A stretch of DNA of 46,706 nucleotides from Prosthecobacter debontii. GTDB taxonomy: Bacteria > Verrucomicrobiota > Verrucomicrobiia > Verrucomicrobiales > Akkermansiaceae. Below, one piece after another: positions 9,991 through 18,297 of the stretch. A program made the translations under genes and the position numbers. Numbering within the stretch: position 1 is the stretch's first letter; every line of letters starts with the position of its first letter. Location of the stretch: contig CAMBTP010000022.1 in assembly GCA_945870855.1 (NCBI GenBank), positions 1 to 46,706 of the forward strand, given 5' to 3'. The notes below the pieces were generated by a model, which was not told the DNA's origin, did not search any database, and saw nothing but the letters and a program-made list of their open reading frames with translations.

Positions 9991-10545
9991 ATGCCTCCCG
10001 ATTCCGAAATGCCCACCTACGACAAGGAACGCTGGATGCGTGCCCTCGAGGCGATGGCCACCGCCCTCGGAAACGAAGGCCCCCCCGTGAAGCTCTGCCT
10101 CATCGGATCTGCGGCGTGCCTACTCGGAAATATGCCGGGCAGGACATCTCGGGATCTCGATGTTTGGAAGCCTTCCAGTTCATACGATAGCCTTGAGCTG
10201 AAATCAGCAGCGGAGAAAGCCGGTGTCGTTTTCAATCCCAAGGAGAGCATCGAACCCGATGATCCCTATCTGCAAATCGTGGAACCCGGCATCGTGCAAA
10301 TTGGGGATTTTGAACCCGTTCTCATGGATCGGATGGGTCGTCTTGAACTCTACCGCCCGCCCATCGAGAATATCATCGCCTCCAAGCTGACCCGAGCCGC
10401 AGACAAGGATATCCAGGACATCCTTTATCTTCTGAAAGCCCACCAACCTGACCGTCTCAAAATCCAGGCGGTCATCGAATCATTCCCCAAAGCCGCCCGG
10501 AGTGTAGCGGAAGAGAACCTCGTTTATCTGGAAATCACCCATTAA
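9991..10545 (+). CDS. Nucleotidyltransferase-like protein (DUF6036-like)
   Basis: The 184-residue protein has a GSAACLLG segment (39-46) followed by RTSRDLDVW (51-59), the GS...DxD signature of minimal nucleotidyltransferases with D55 and D57 as likely metal ligands. A later IASKLTRAADKDIQDILYL segment matches the helix after the catalytic core in this group. Members are often found in mobile or toxin-antitoxin-like pairs, but I cannot assign that here. It starts 23 bases after nuoH and is followed after 4 bases by a 90-residue ORF, so the two look translationally linked. Neither belongs to complex I. Start alternatives: ATG 9991 or 10009. Confidence 0.65.
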   Translation: MPPDSEMPTYDKERWMRALEAMATALGNEGPPVKLCLIGSAACLLGNMPGRTSRDLDVWKPSSSYDSLELKSAAEKAGVVFNPKESIEPDDPYLQIVEPGIVQIGDFEPVLMDRMGRLELYRPPIENIIASKLTRAADKDIQDILYLLKAHQPDRLKIQAVIESFPKAARSVAEENLVYLEITH

Positions 10546-10549
10546 CCGA

Positions 10550-10822
10550 ATGACGCGACATCAGGAAATCTCCGCGCATCACCTCCTTACCCAGCCGTAT
10601 GGGGTTGCGAGGGCGTTGAAGGAGCGGCGCTGGGCGGATGTTGCCCTTGCGGTGGAGTTCGCCACGGAAGAGATTCCCACCGACCTTGCCATCACCGACC
10701 CCGCGCTTTATCGCTCGCTGCGCGACGCCGTCACCACCTTCCACCTCCGCGGCGGTGGCGCGCTGAATCTCGAAAAGCTCCGCCAACTCGCCGCCCTAAC
10801 TCCTGAGACCACAAGCGCCTGA
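10550..10822 (+). CDS. Small hypothetical protein next to the nucleotidyltransferase
   Basis: The 90-residue soluble protein is predicted to be mostly helical, with no signal peptide or membrane segment and no cysteines. Its start lies 4 bases after the stop of the nucleotidyltransferase-like gene, so they may form a functional pair. I do not recognise a family. Codon use and GC resemble the neighbours. The stop overlaps the left arm of a perfect hairpin at 10821-10847. Confidence 0.55.
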   Translation: MTRHQEISAHHLLTQPYGVARALKERRWADVALAVEFATEEIPTDLAITDPALYRSLRDAVTTFHLRGGGALNLEKLRQLAALTPETTSA

Positions 10823-10847
10823 TTGAATATTTCCCTAATATTCAATC
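10821..10847. repeat. Perfect 11-bp inverted repeat before nuoI
   Basis: GATTGAATATT (10821-10831) and AATATTCAATC (10837-10847) are exact inverted copies around TCCCT, immediately followed by AT-rich low-complexity sequence up to the nuoI start. There is no T tract, so it is not a standard terminator. It is similar in style to the palindromic AT-rich spacers around the four-helix-bundle genes. Confidence 0.85.
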
Positions 10848-10871
10848 TCCAATATTTAATATCCAATTCCC

Positions 10872-11438
10872 ATGCCCACTATCAAGCTCACCCGCCCGAA
10901 ACTCGACATCGGCGAGAAGATCTACTTCGGCGCTCTCATCAAGGGATTTTTCCTGACCATGAAGCACGCAGTGAAATCGCTGCGCGGAAAATCCTATGGC
11001 GCAGAAGGTCTCGCGTCCTCTGGTTTGGGAATCACTATGCAGTTCCCCGAGCAACGATGGGACGAACACATGCCGGAATATTACCGCGGCGCACCCACCC
11101 TCGTCACCGACGAGCAAGGCCGCGAGCGCTGCGTTTCCTGCCAGCTCTGCGAGTTTATCTGCCCGCCGAAAGCTATCAAGATCACCCCGTCTGAAATCCC
11201 TTCCGACGATAAATGGGCGAAGGTCGAGAAGCGCCCCCTTGAGTTCGATATCGATATGATCCGCTGCATCTACTGCGGCATGTGCGAGGAAGTCTGTCCC
11301 GAGCAGGCGATCTACCTCCGCAAGGACTACCTCATCACCGGCACCACCCGCCAGGATATGGTCCACGACAAGAAAAAGCTCTACGAAATCGGCGGAGTCC
11401 GCATCGGCTTGGTTAATAAATGGAATGAGTTAAAATAA
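10872..11438 (+). CDS. nuoI: NADH-quinone oxidoreductase subunit I
   Basis: Ferredoxin-like subunit of complex I carrying the two tandem [4Fe-4S] clusters N6a and N6b. The first site is CVSCQLCEFICPP (C87, C90, C93, C97) and the second CIYCGMCEEVCPE (C132, C135, C138, C142), each with one Cys donated to the other cluster in the usual way. The N-terminal amphipathic helix that docks on NuoH is present, and the length of 188 residues is normal. It is separated from nuoH by the inserted nucleotidyltransferase pair and from nuoJ by a second four-helix-bundle gene. Confidence 0.97.
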   Translation: MPTIKLTRPKLDIGEKIYFGALIKGFFLTMKHAVKSLRGKSYGAEGLASSGLGITMQFPEQRWDEHMPEYYRGAPTLVTDEQGRERCVSCQLCEFICPPKAIKITPSEIPSDDKWAKVEKRPLEFDIDMIRCIYCGMCEEVCPEQAIYLRKDYLITGTTRQDMVHDKKKLYEIGGVRIGLVNKWNELK

Positions 11439-11910
11439 GAGACATAGGAAATTTGAAATTGGGATAATTGGGTATGGAAAACGATACTACACGGACGTTT
11501 GAGGAACTCGAGGCTTGGAAGGCAGCCCGCGAACTCCGTATTTTCGTGTTCCGTAAGATTGTTCCCGTGCTGATCAAATTGAGAGAGTTCGACATGTGCG
11601 ATCAGATCAAGCGCGCATCACGATCAGTCACTCATAACATCGCCGAAGGGCACGGTCGTTTCCACTTTTTAGATAACTCTCGTTTTTGCTCTTTGGCAAG
11701 AGGCTCGCTCAATGAGGTTCTCGATCAACTAATCACCTGTCATGACGATTCCTTAATCGAAGAAGGCCAGTATCATCTCGGACGTGAACATTTCAACAAA
11801 ACCCTTCGCATCCTGAATGGCTATATGTCATGGCTTAAGCGCTCTGCAAAAGCGAAAGATCTTCCACCATCTTCCCCCAATCTCTAATCTCCCTATATCT
11901 AATGTCTCTT
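11437..11910. repeat. Imperfect inverted repeats bracketing the second four-helix-bundle gene
   Basis: AAGAGACAT at 11437-11445 and its exact complement ATGTCTCTT at 11902-11910 bracket the gene. Further in, both sides carry similar but diverged AATTGGG/CCCCAAT-type sequence. The left arm touches the nuoI stop and the right arm is the first three codons of nuoJ. Weaker evidence than at 8198-8661. Confidence 0.55.
11474..11887 (+). CDS. Four-helix bundle protein, second copy
   Basis: The 137-residue paralogue of the protein at 8232 aligns without gaps over the first 92 residues, with about 52 identities by hand count. Shared motifs are RTFEELEAWK, NIAEGHGRFH, LDNSRFCSLARGS and EVLD. I use the ATG at 11474; a TTG two codons upstream is possible. 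It lies between nuoI and nuoJ, 35 bases after one and 14 before the other, on the same strand, so it should be co-transcribed with complex I. Role unknown. Two related but diverged copies in one operon suggest independent insertions rather than a local tandem duplication. Confidence 0.9.
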   Translation: MENDTTRTFEELEAWKAARELRIFVFRKIVPVLIKLREFDMCDQIKRASRSVTHNIAEGHGRFHFLDNSRFCSLARGSLNEVLDQLITCHDDSLIEEGQYHLGREHFNKTLRILNGYMSWLKRSAKAKDLPPSSPNL

Positions 11911-12489
11911 TTACTCTTCTGGCTCTTCGCCACCATCATGCTCATCGGCGCGGTGGCTGTCATCGCCTTCCGTAATCCAGTTTCCAGCGCCCTCGCGATG
12001 GTGACTTCCTTCGTGGGTCTTGCCGCGCTGTTCATCGGGCTTTCTGCGTTCTTCGTGGGAGTGATCCAGATCCTCGTCTATTCCGGAGCCATCATGGTGC
12101 TGTTCCTGTTCATCATCATGCTGCTCGACTTGAAAGATGAGAAACGCCGCTCTGACAGCCTCGCGCCGCTCGCCGCAGGACTAGTATTGGTGGCCGTGTT
12201 TTTCATCCAGCTCGTCGGCGTGCTTTCCCACAAGTTGCCTTACCAAACCGCGCCACCTTTGGATAAGGCGGTTTTTGCCGCCGCCGCCGATGGCTACAAA
12301 GAGGGCAAGGACAAAGTCCCTACGAAAATCTCAAAGTCTCTGGAGTCGGGCCAGCTTCCCGACATCCACCTCATCGGGCGCACCCTTTTTACCGAATATA
12401 ATCTTCCGCTTCAGATTCTCGGCGTCCTCCTCCTTGTCTCCACCGTCGGCGTCGTCACGCTCTCCCGAAAATCCGCCGCCAACGACTGA
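11902..12489 (+). CDS. nuoJ: NADH-quinone oxidoreductase subunit J
   Basis: Membrane subunit of complex I contributing to the proton-translocating E channel. The 195-residue protein has four N-terminal membrane helices, including the conserved VGVIQILVYSGAIMVLF helix (about residues 52-70), a hydrophilic loop of about 50 residues (about 118-165) and a last C-terminal helix. Length and order are normal. The ATG start coincides with the right arm of the inverted repeat that ends the preceding insert. Followed by nuoK after 38 bases of AT-rich sequence. Confidence 0.95.
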   Translation: MSLLLFWLFATIMLIGAVAVIAFRNPVSSALAMVTSFVGLAALFIGLSAFFVGVIQILVYSGAIMVLFLFIIMLLDLKDEKRRSDSLAPLAAGLVLVAVFFIQLVGVLSHKLPYQTAPPLDKAVFAAAADGYKEGKDKVPTKISKSLESGQLPDIHLIGRTLFTEYNLPLQILGVLLLVSTVGVVTLSRKSAAND

Positions 12490-12527
12490 CCTCTTCGTTA
12501 GGGTTTAAAATTTAAAATTTAGAGTTT

Positions 12528-12848
12528 ATGGCTACGCTAAACGATTACCTCCTCATCTCCGGCCTCCTGTTTTCCATTGGATTAGCAGGGGTTGTGTTGC
12601 GCCGCAACATCATCATCGTGTTCATGTGCTTGGAGCTAATGCTCTCCGCCGCGAATCTTACGCTGGTGGCCTTTTCCCGCTTCAATGTCGCGGACAACGG
12701 CCTGCCCGATCCGAGCGGCCAGATGCTCGTCTTTTTTGTGATAACTGTCGCCGCCGCCGAGGTCGCCGTAGGTCTTGCGATCATCGTCGCTCTCTACCGT
12801 GCCCGCCAGACTATCCATACCGATGAGTTAGTCTCCCTGAAAGGCTAA
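12528..12848 (+). CDS. nuoK: NADH-quinone oxidoreductase subunit K
   Basis: Small antiporter-like membrane subunit of complex I with three transmembrane helices in 106 residues. The two membrane glutamates needed for proton transfer are present at E36 (MCLELMLS) and E78 ([11 protein letters not shown]). The loop between helices two and three is slightly longer than in E. coli. It is the last complex I gene here: nuoL, nuoM and nuoN do not follow and must be elsewhere. The spacer before it contains repeated TTTAAAATTT. Confidence 0.96.
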   Translation: MATLNDYLLISGLLFSIGLAGVVLRRNIIIVFMCLELMLSAANLTLVAFSRFNVADNGLPDPSGQMLVFFVITVAAAEVAVGLAIIVALYRARQTIHTDELVSLKG

Positions 12849-12908
12849 GTAATAAGCCTCACGCGAAGCGCATGGAGGGGTGGATCAAAAATCCGCCCTA
12901 GACCATGA

Positions 12909-13276
12909 GGTGACGATCGGATGCGCGGACGCTCTTATTCATCGTCCCCCCATGGACATCGGCGGATTCTGATCCGCCGCTCCATGCTGTGGGAAATCGC
13001 CGTTCGGCGGAGCCGCGTTCTCCAGAACGCGAGTCGTCCACGCGCTTTGGAGAGCGCGGCTCCGGTGACGATGAGATGCGCGGACATGCCCATCATCGGC
13101 TTTGCCATGGGCATCGGCGGATTCTGATCCGCCGCTCCATGCTGTGGGAAATCGCCGTTAGGCGGAGCCGCGTTCTCCAGAACGCGAGTCGTCCACGCGC
13201 TCTGGAGAGCGCGGCTCCGGTGACGATGGGATGCGCGGACGCGCCCATCTTCGGCGGATTCTGATCCGCCGCTCCT
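12909..13276. repeat. 155-bp tandem repeats with nested palindromes
   Basis: Units begin at 12909, 13064 and 13219; the first two are full 155-base copies, the third is partial. Each full unit has a hairpin GGCGGAT-TCTG-ATCCGCC and a large inverted repeat of two 23-base arms (13009-13031 with 13041-13063; 13164-13186 with 13196-13218). Each arm is itself a small palindrome, such as GCGTTCTCCAGAACGC. The region separates nuoK from the 3' end of rapA and holds no gene; frames of 68-91 codons seen through it are repeat artefacts. It may act as transcriptional insulation between convergent units. Confidence 0.9.
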
Positions 13277-13282
13277 TGCAGA

Positions 13283-16003
13283 CTATGTGCGGAAAACCAA
13301 ACGAACTGCGTCCAGTCGGACTCGTGCCTGGGCGATGGCTTCGGCTGTTTCGCGGAGGGTGGCTTTGAGTGCTTTGGTCTCTGAGGGGGAGACGTGCGGG
13401 TTGCGTTTCGCGAGGTCTTCCAGACGGGCGATTTGTTTGGTGATCGTTTCCTCAGCGAGTTCGCGGGCGGCTTGCATGGGTTTCGCAGATGCGCTGTTTG
13501 CCACTTTTTTCGCGGCATCTAGCATCTTGGGGAAAAGGTCTTTGCGGAAGGATTCCTGGGAGACGATGCGGCGTGGATCTCCGGGCTGGAGGGCGGCGGC
13601 AGGGGGCGCTTTGGTTTGGGCGGTTCCGTTGTGATCGACGATGACGCGTAGGAGCGTGGGGGGCAGGAATCGGTCGAGGTGGAGGCGCGGTGGGGCGATG
13701 ACCTCGAGCACGAAGGCGCATTCTAACAGAATCATTTTTCCTTGGCCGGTGTTCCACTGCGCGAAGGAGGCGTTGCCGTGGTTGCCATCGAGGAGCTGGC
13801 CGAGGGCATCGCGGAACAGTGGATGATCGAGGGTGAGGAACTGCAAGTCCTCGCGGGAGAGGGCGGTGGCGCGGTCGAGGGTGGCGGAGAGGCCGTCTTC
13901 GGGGATGTCGGCGAAGGCTTCCGCTTGGCGATGGCCGCGTTTGAAAACGAAGGCGTTCGCGGAGAGATCGGAAACGTCGAGTCCGAGGTAGTCGAAGAGG
14001 CGGATCGCGAATTTTGCGAAGCGGGGATCGGTGTCGGCTTCTTGGATGGATGCGAGGAGTCCGGCGGATTGGGAGGCGGGGGGGGCTCCGAGTTCCAGTA
14101 AGCGGTCGTGGCCGGTGGCGAGTTGGTGAGCGACCTCCACTTTGAGTTCGGCGGAGCGTTTCAGGAAGTCCTTAAACTTTTTCGAGGTGGGCGAGGCGTT
14201 GGCGAGAGCGTCGAGCTCCGGGAGAAGCTCGGTGGCTAGGGTGGTGGCTCCTTTCAGTGGAGCGGAAAACACATCGAGCGCTTCGTGGAGCCAGCGGGCT
14301 TGGAGTTCTGATCTACTATCTTTCCCGTAGGGGACATGGATGTGGATGTCGCCGGTCTGGCCGATGCGGTCGAGGCGTCCGATGCGTTGCTCGAGGACTT
14401 CGGGATCGCGGGGCAAGCCGAAGAGGACGAGGTGGCGGGCGAACTGGAAATTCCGCCCTTCCGAGCCGATCTCCGAGCAAATCAGGATGCGTGCGCCATC
14501 GGTTTCCGAGAACCATGCGGCGTTGCGGTCGCGCTGGAGGAGGGATAGATCCTCGTGGAAGAGCGCGGCGTCGATATGGATCTCGGCGAGGAGCTTTTCC
14601 TGCACGGCGATGGCGGCCTCGGGGGAATTTGTGATGAGCAGGATTTTTTCGGTCTCCGGCAGGCCGCGGATCAGCGCGGCGAGCCAGGAGTAGGGCGATG
14701 CACCTTTTTCCAGCGGATGGAGGATGGGCAGACGTTTCGGAAATCCGGTGAGGCGCTCGCGGGTATTACGGAATAGGACGCGGCCGGTGCCAAAGGAATC
14801 GATGAGTTCGGAAACGAGCGGCTGGCGGGCGGATTCATCACCGGCGAGGAGAGCTGTTAGATGTTTCTTAGCGCGGGGGGAATCCTTGGTGAAGGCGTTG
14901 ATGTTGTTCGGGATGTTTCCTGAAGAAAGGGCTTCGACGGTTTCTGCGAGAGGGATGTAGGATTCAGTTTCGGTCAGGAAATTTCCGAGATCGGAGTAGC
15001 GGTCGGGATCCAAAAGACGGAGCCGCGCGAAGTGTCCGGCGGGGCCGAGTTGCTGCGGGGTGGCGGTCAGGAGGAGGAGGGAGGGGATCGTTTTAGCGAG
15101 CGAATCAACCATCGCGTAGGCTGGGGAGGCTTGTTGCGGAGACCATTCGAGATGATGCGCCTCATCGACAATGAGCAGGTCAAAGCCCGCCTCGCGCGCT
15201 TGTTCCGCGCGGTGCGAATCATCGGCGAGGAAGGAGGTGGCGCAGAGGATGAGCTGCGCTTCGGAGAACTGGTTTGTTTCCTCGCCACTGGGGATCAGGC
15301 CGTCGGTGATGGTGTTTGATGTCTGGCAGCGGCCTTCGTCGTAGATCGCGAAGAGGAGGTTGAAGCGGCGCAGAAGTTCGACGAACCATTGGTGGATGAG
15401 CGGCTCGGGTACGAGGATCAGAATGCGGTCGGCGCGACCTGTTAGATGAAGGCGGTGGAGGATGAGGCAGGCTTCGATGGTTTTCCCCAAGCCCACTTCG
15501 TCGGCGAGGAGGACGCGGGGGAAAAGGCGGTTCGAGGATTCCGCTACGATAGAAAGCTGGTGCGGGATGAGATCGATGCGCGCGCCGGTGTAGCCGCGGG
15601 CGGGGGAGCGGCGGATGGCGGCGTTCCAGCGCAGGGCTTCGAGGCGTTGGTCGAAATCGCGAGGATGATCGGTGAGGCCGGCGAGCAGGCGTTTTTCTGG
15701 GCTGATGAAAGTGAGCGAATCTAACAGGTCACTTTCGTGGATGGATGCGCCGCCGCCGTGGTAGGTGAGCAGGCCGTTTTCTTCGGTGACGGATTCAACG
15801 GTCAGTTTTGACTTCGAGTGATCCACGATCTCATCGCCGGGCACGAAACGGACGCGGACGAGCGGCGCGGTTTGAGCCGAGTAGGTGCGGGTTTCCTCGG
15901 CGGCGGGGAAACAGATCTCCACATGGCCGTTTTCCTGAGAAATGACGTGACCGAGGCCGAGGGTGGGTTCGGAGGTGGAGATGTAGCGTTGGCCGGGGAT
16001 CAT
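13283..16003 (-). CDS. rapA: RNA polymerase-associated ATPase RapA
   Basis: SWI2/SNF2-family ATPase that binds RNA polymerase and promotes its recycling. The 906-residue protein starts with the RapA-type N terminus (PGQRYISTSEPTLGLGHV, residues 3-20) with two Tudor-like segments. The helicase core follows: Walker A LADEVGLGKT with K174, DEAH at 280-283, LLLTATP, and the C-terminal helicase lobe with GSEGRNFQFA and QRIGRLDRIGQ. The remainder matches the RapA C-terminal region in position and length (E. coli RapA is 968 residues). The ATG at 16003 is the family start. The 3' end abuts the palindromic repeats, and nuoK converges from the other side. Confidence 0.92.
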   Translation of the reverse strand: MIPGQRYISTSEPTLGLGHVISQENGHVEICFPAAEETRTYSAQTAPLVRVRFVPGDEIVDHSKSKLTVESVTEENGLLTYHGGGASIHESDLLDSLTFISPEKRLLAGLTDHPRDFDQRLEALRWNAAIRRSPARGYTGARIDLIPHQLSIVAESSNRLFPRVLLADEVGLGKTIEACLILHRLHLTGRADRILILVPEPLIHQWFVELLRRFNLLFAIYDEGRCQTSNTITDGLIPSGEETNQFSEAQLILCATSFLADDSHRAEQAREAGFDLLIVDEAHHLEWSPQQASPAYAMVDSLAKTIPSLLLLTATPQQLGPAGHFARLRLLDPDRYSDLGNFLTETESYIPLAETVEALSSGNIPNNINAFTKDSPRAKKHLTALLAGDESARQPLVSELIDSFGTGRVLFRNTRERLTGFPKRLPILHPLEKGASPYSWLAALIRGLPETEKILLITNSPEAAIAVQEKLLAEIHIDAALFHEDLSLLQRDRNAAWFSETDGARILICSEIGSEGRNFQFARHLVLFGLPRDPEVLEQRIGRLDRIGQTGDIHIHVPYGKDSRSELQARWLHEALDVFSAPLKGATTLATELLPELDALANASPTSKKFKDFLKRSAELKVEVAHQLATGHDRLLELGAPPASQSAGLLASIQEADTDPRFAKFAIRLFDYLGLDVSDLSANAFVFKRGHRQAEAFADIPEDGLSATLDRATALSREDLQFLTLDHPLFRDALGQLLDGNHGNASFAQWNTGQGKMILLECAFVLEVIAPPRLHLDRFLPPTLLRVIVDHNGTAQTKAPPAAALQPGDPRRIVSQESFRKDLFPKMLDAAKKVANSASAKPMQAARELAEETITKQIARLEDLAKRNPHVSPSETKALKATLRETAEAIAQARVRLDAVRLVFRT

Positions 16004-16417
16004 GAAACTTTAAAATTTAAACTATAAACCTCAAGGAAGAGGCTTTGTGCGGGGACTGTTGAACGGGCTGGGGCAAACGCCAATCATGAAGAGCGGGGAT
16101 TTCTGAAAATCGGAATTCATCCATCAACAATCATCAATCGGAAATCAATCTTTCTCCATGGCGTGGGATTTGCCGAGAGATTGATGAATGATGATTGTTG
16201 ATTTTGGATTTTGGATTGGAATCCGGTGGCGATGGGAGAGAGTGCGGCGATGAAAGTTGAAAAAGTAAAATATGTGCGTAGATACAGAGGGGAATGAATG
16301 CATGATGACGATGAAGCGGCGGTGAGATCTTGAACAATGAAAATTCCGCCCAATCTGTCCACCTCCTTCAGTTTCCTATTGTCGGCGAGGTTTGGTTTCG
16401 AATGATGGAGGTGCTAC
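16004..16417. other. Gene-free divergent spacer, rapA and kinase
   Basis: A 414-base gap between divergent rapA and the Ser/Thr kinase gene. It has no credible reading frame. It holds an AT-rich stretch next to the rapA start and the nested inverted repeat described separately. Promoters for both genes must be here, but I cannot assign hexamers with confidence. Confidence 0.6.
16123..16202. repeat. Nested inverted repeat
   Basis: ATCAACAATCATC (16123-16135) pairs exactly with GATGATTGTTGAT (16190-16202), and inside it ATCAATCT (16144-16151) pairs with AGATTGAT (16178-16185). The central 26 bases include a GC-richer segment. It is AT-rich with low complexity, similar to the palindromes near the nuo inserts. 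Confidence 0.8.
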
Positions 16418-18235
16418 ATGAGCCAACCACTTACAGCAGGTCAGATTTTTGATGGCTACCGACTCATCCGATTTCTCGGGCGCGGTGGCTTCGGTGAGGT
16501 ATGGCTGTGTCAGTCGGAGGCCGTTGGTGATTTCCGGGCTTTCAAGTGGATCCCGGCAACCGATGGCGATCGCTTGGAGAAGGAATACGAATCCTTGATT
16601 CTCTATCGTCAGGCAATTTCCCAGATCCGCTCTCCGCACCTCGTCCCCATCGAGCACATCAACCGCAATCAGGACGGACTCTTCTATATCATGCCCCTGG
16701 CGGATGGTGAGCCAGCTGAGGTGCCGCCCACTGACCCGGCCTGGCTGCCCACTAGTCTCTTGAGCTTGATTAAGGCGCGCTGTGAGAAGCCTACATGGTT
16801 TTTCTCGCCCGAGATCCATGCACTGATTCTCCCACTGCTGGAAGTCCTTCAGACCCTCTCTGACGCTGGGCTGGTCCACCGGGATGTGAAACCCGAGAAC
16901 ATCCTTTTTTTCGGAGGTCATCCCTGCCTCGGCGACATCAGTCTCCTAGGCGCGGACGCGGCTCACATCACGCGGCGCGGAACGCCGGGCTACTCGTCAC
17001 CCTCTTGGTATCAGGGAGGTCTGCCCGACATGTATGCTGCGGCAGCCACGCTCTACACGCTGCTCACCGGAAATCTGCCGGATAAGATGGGACGCGCCGC
17101 CTTCACCTGGCCACCACAGGGCGAGCGTTCGCTCACGAAAGCTGAACGTACCGAGTGGCGGCGACTCCACGCCGTTATCCGTCGGGCTACGGATGAAAAG
17201 GTCGCCGAGCGCTTTGTTGACTTCCGCACCATGGCGGCGGCCATCTCCGGAACAGGTGAATCTGTCACACCGCCGATCACGCCCGTCGGCAAACGCAGAG
17301 CGTCGTCTGCTGAGGTGATGGCAATCGTCTTCGGCATCCTCATCGTCGCCGGGAGTGTGATCGTAGCGAACCGCAGCGGCTCGAAACATAGCCCGAGCAA
17401 ACAGGATCTACCTCCCATCGTCTCCAACCCCGCCCCGCCAGCGCCAACTGGGAGAGCACCCAAAATCGTCGATTCTCAAGGATATTTCAAATCTCTCCGA
17501 GAGCGGGTGATCGAAGTGATTCCTGCGGCGATTTCCGCGCCTCCGTCCGGGGATGGGCCACGGTATGACCTGAGCAACTTCAGAAACCAGTCAGGCATTC
17601 TCAAAGCCTATCAATCCCGCGACTACAACGCCTGCCTCGACCTGCTCAATGCCAGGATCAAAGACCAGCCCTCACTCCTCAAGAATCCATTGAGCCTCCT
17701 GTTCAAAGCGCTGCTCTACAAGCAACTTGGCGCGGAAAATGATATGCAGGCCGCACTCAGGGATTTAGCGAAGTTTTCCCGTGAAGAACCGAGCGCGGCG
17801 GCAGCTGGAGATACCGCCTTGGCCATGCGCCTCTTACTGCTGGAAGCGTTGGAGCTACACAGCGAGGCTCAAGAACACGCGACAGAAGCCATCGAAGCAG
17901 CTCGTCCCACGCTTATCCGGGCAGGTTCGCAGGCTCGTCGAGGGGATGTCCTCTCCGTGGTCAAACTTTATAACGTTAGGGCGCGGGCGCGCATTCTCCA
18001 AGGCGACATGGCAGGAGCGCTGGCGGACGAACGTGCCGCGCTGGAGCTTCCTCCCGGTTTCTACGAGAGTTTAAGCGAGGAAACAGCCGAAGAGTCGCTA
18101 CAAGTCCACCTCAACACCATCGTAATGGAGTGGGAATTGCTTGAGCAGGAGTTCCCGGCCTACGCGGACTATCTGGAGGCAAATGGCTGGCCAGAACCCA
18201 AGCCGGACAAGAGGAATCTGAAAGCCCAAGACTGA
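16418..18235 (+). CDS. Membrane-anchored Ser/Thr protein kinase (PknB-like)
   Basis: The 605-residue protein has an N-terminal Hanks-type kinase domain (about 14-275): glycine loop GRGGFGEV (21-28), lysine K43, catalytic HRDVKPEN (154-161), and GTPGYSSPS in the activation/P+1 region. The DFG motif reads DIS (173-175), keeping the Mg-binding Asp. A single membrane helix at about 300-318 is followed by a Pro-rich linker and a helical, TPR-like C-terminal region (about 390-600), probably extracytoplasmic. A good GGAGG site precedes the ATG by 6 bases. Its substrate is unknown; an ECF sigma factor lies 3 kb downstream. The last residues resemble a short remnant ORF at 20795. Confidence 0.88.
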   Translation: MSQPLTAGQIFDGYRLIRFLGRGGFGEVWLCQSEAVGDFRAFKWIPATDGDRLEKEYESLILYRQAISQIRSPHLVPIEHINRNQDGLFYIMPLADGEPAEVPPTDPAWLPTSLLSLIKARCEKPTWFFSPEIHALILPLLEVLQTLSDAGLVHRDVKPENILFFGGHPCLGDISLLGADAAHITRRGTPGYSSPSWYQGGLPDMYAAAATLYTLLTGNLPDKMGRAAFTWPPQGERSLTKAERTEWRRLHAVIRRATDEKVAERFVDFRTMAAAISGTGESVTPPITPVGKRRASSAEVMAIVFGILIVAGSVIVANRSGSKHSPSKQDLPPIVSNPAPPAPTGRAPKIVDSQGYFKSLRERVIEVIPAAISAPPSGDGPRYDLSNFRNQSGILKAYQSRDYNACLDLLNARIKDQPSLLKNPLSLLFKALLYKQLGAENDMQAALRDLAKFSREEPSAAAAGDTALAMRLLLLEALELHSEAQEHATEAIEAARPTLIRAGSQARRGDVLSVVKLYNVRARARILQGDMAGALADERAALELPPGFYESLSEETAEESLQVHLNTIVMEWELLEQEFPAYADYLEANGWPEPKPDKRNLKAQD

Positions 18236-18250
18236 TTCCGCCAACCTCGG

Positions 18251-18297
18251 AAAAATAATTTCAATTTCCGGGGGAGATTTTCCAGTAGCCTCCGAAT
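18251..18297 (+). promoter_or_regulatory. Conserved element, copy 1
   Basis: AAAAATAATTTCA (18251-18263), then GGGGAGATTT (18271-18280), 11 bases, then CCGAAT (18292-18297). The same blocks occur at 20877-20924 with the same 11-base gap. It lies just after the kinase gene and upstream of a small exported-protein gene. Conserved spacing suggests a promoter or operator, perhaps for the nearby ECF sigma factor; this is inference. Confidence 0.55.

Noticed and set aside
8232..11887. Diversity-generating retroelement suggested by Avd-like four-helix bundles
   Set aside because: There is no reverse transcriptase, template repeat or variable target gene near either copy.
12921..13264. Frames of 68-91 codons in the 155-bp repeats
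   Set aside because: They repeat with the DNA unit and contain the palindromes; no sign of selection on protein.
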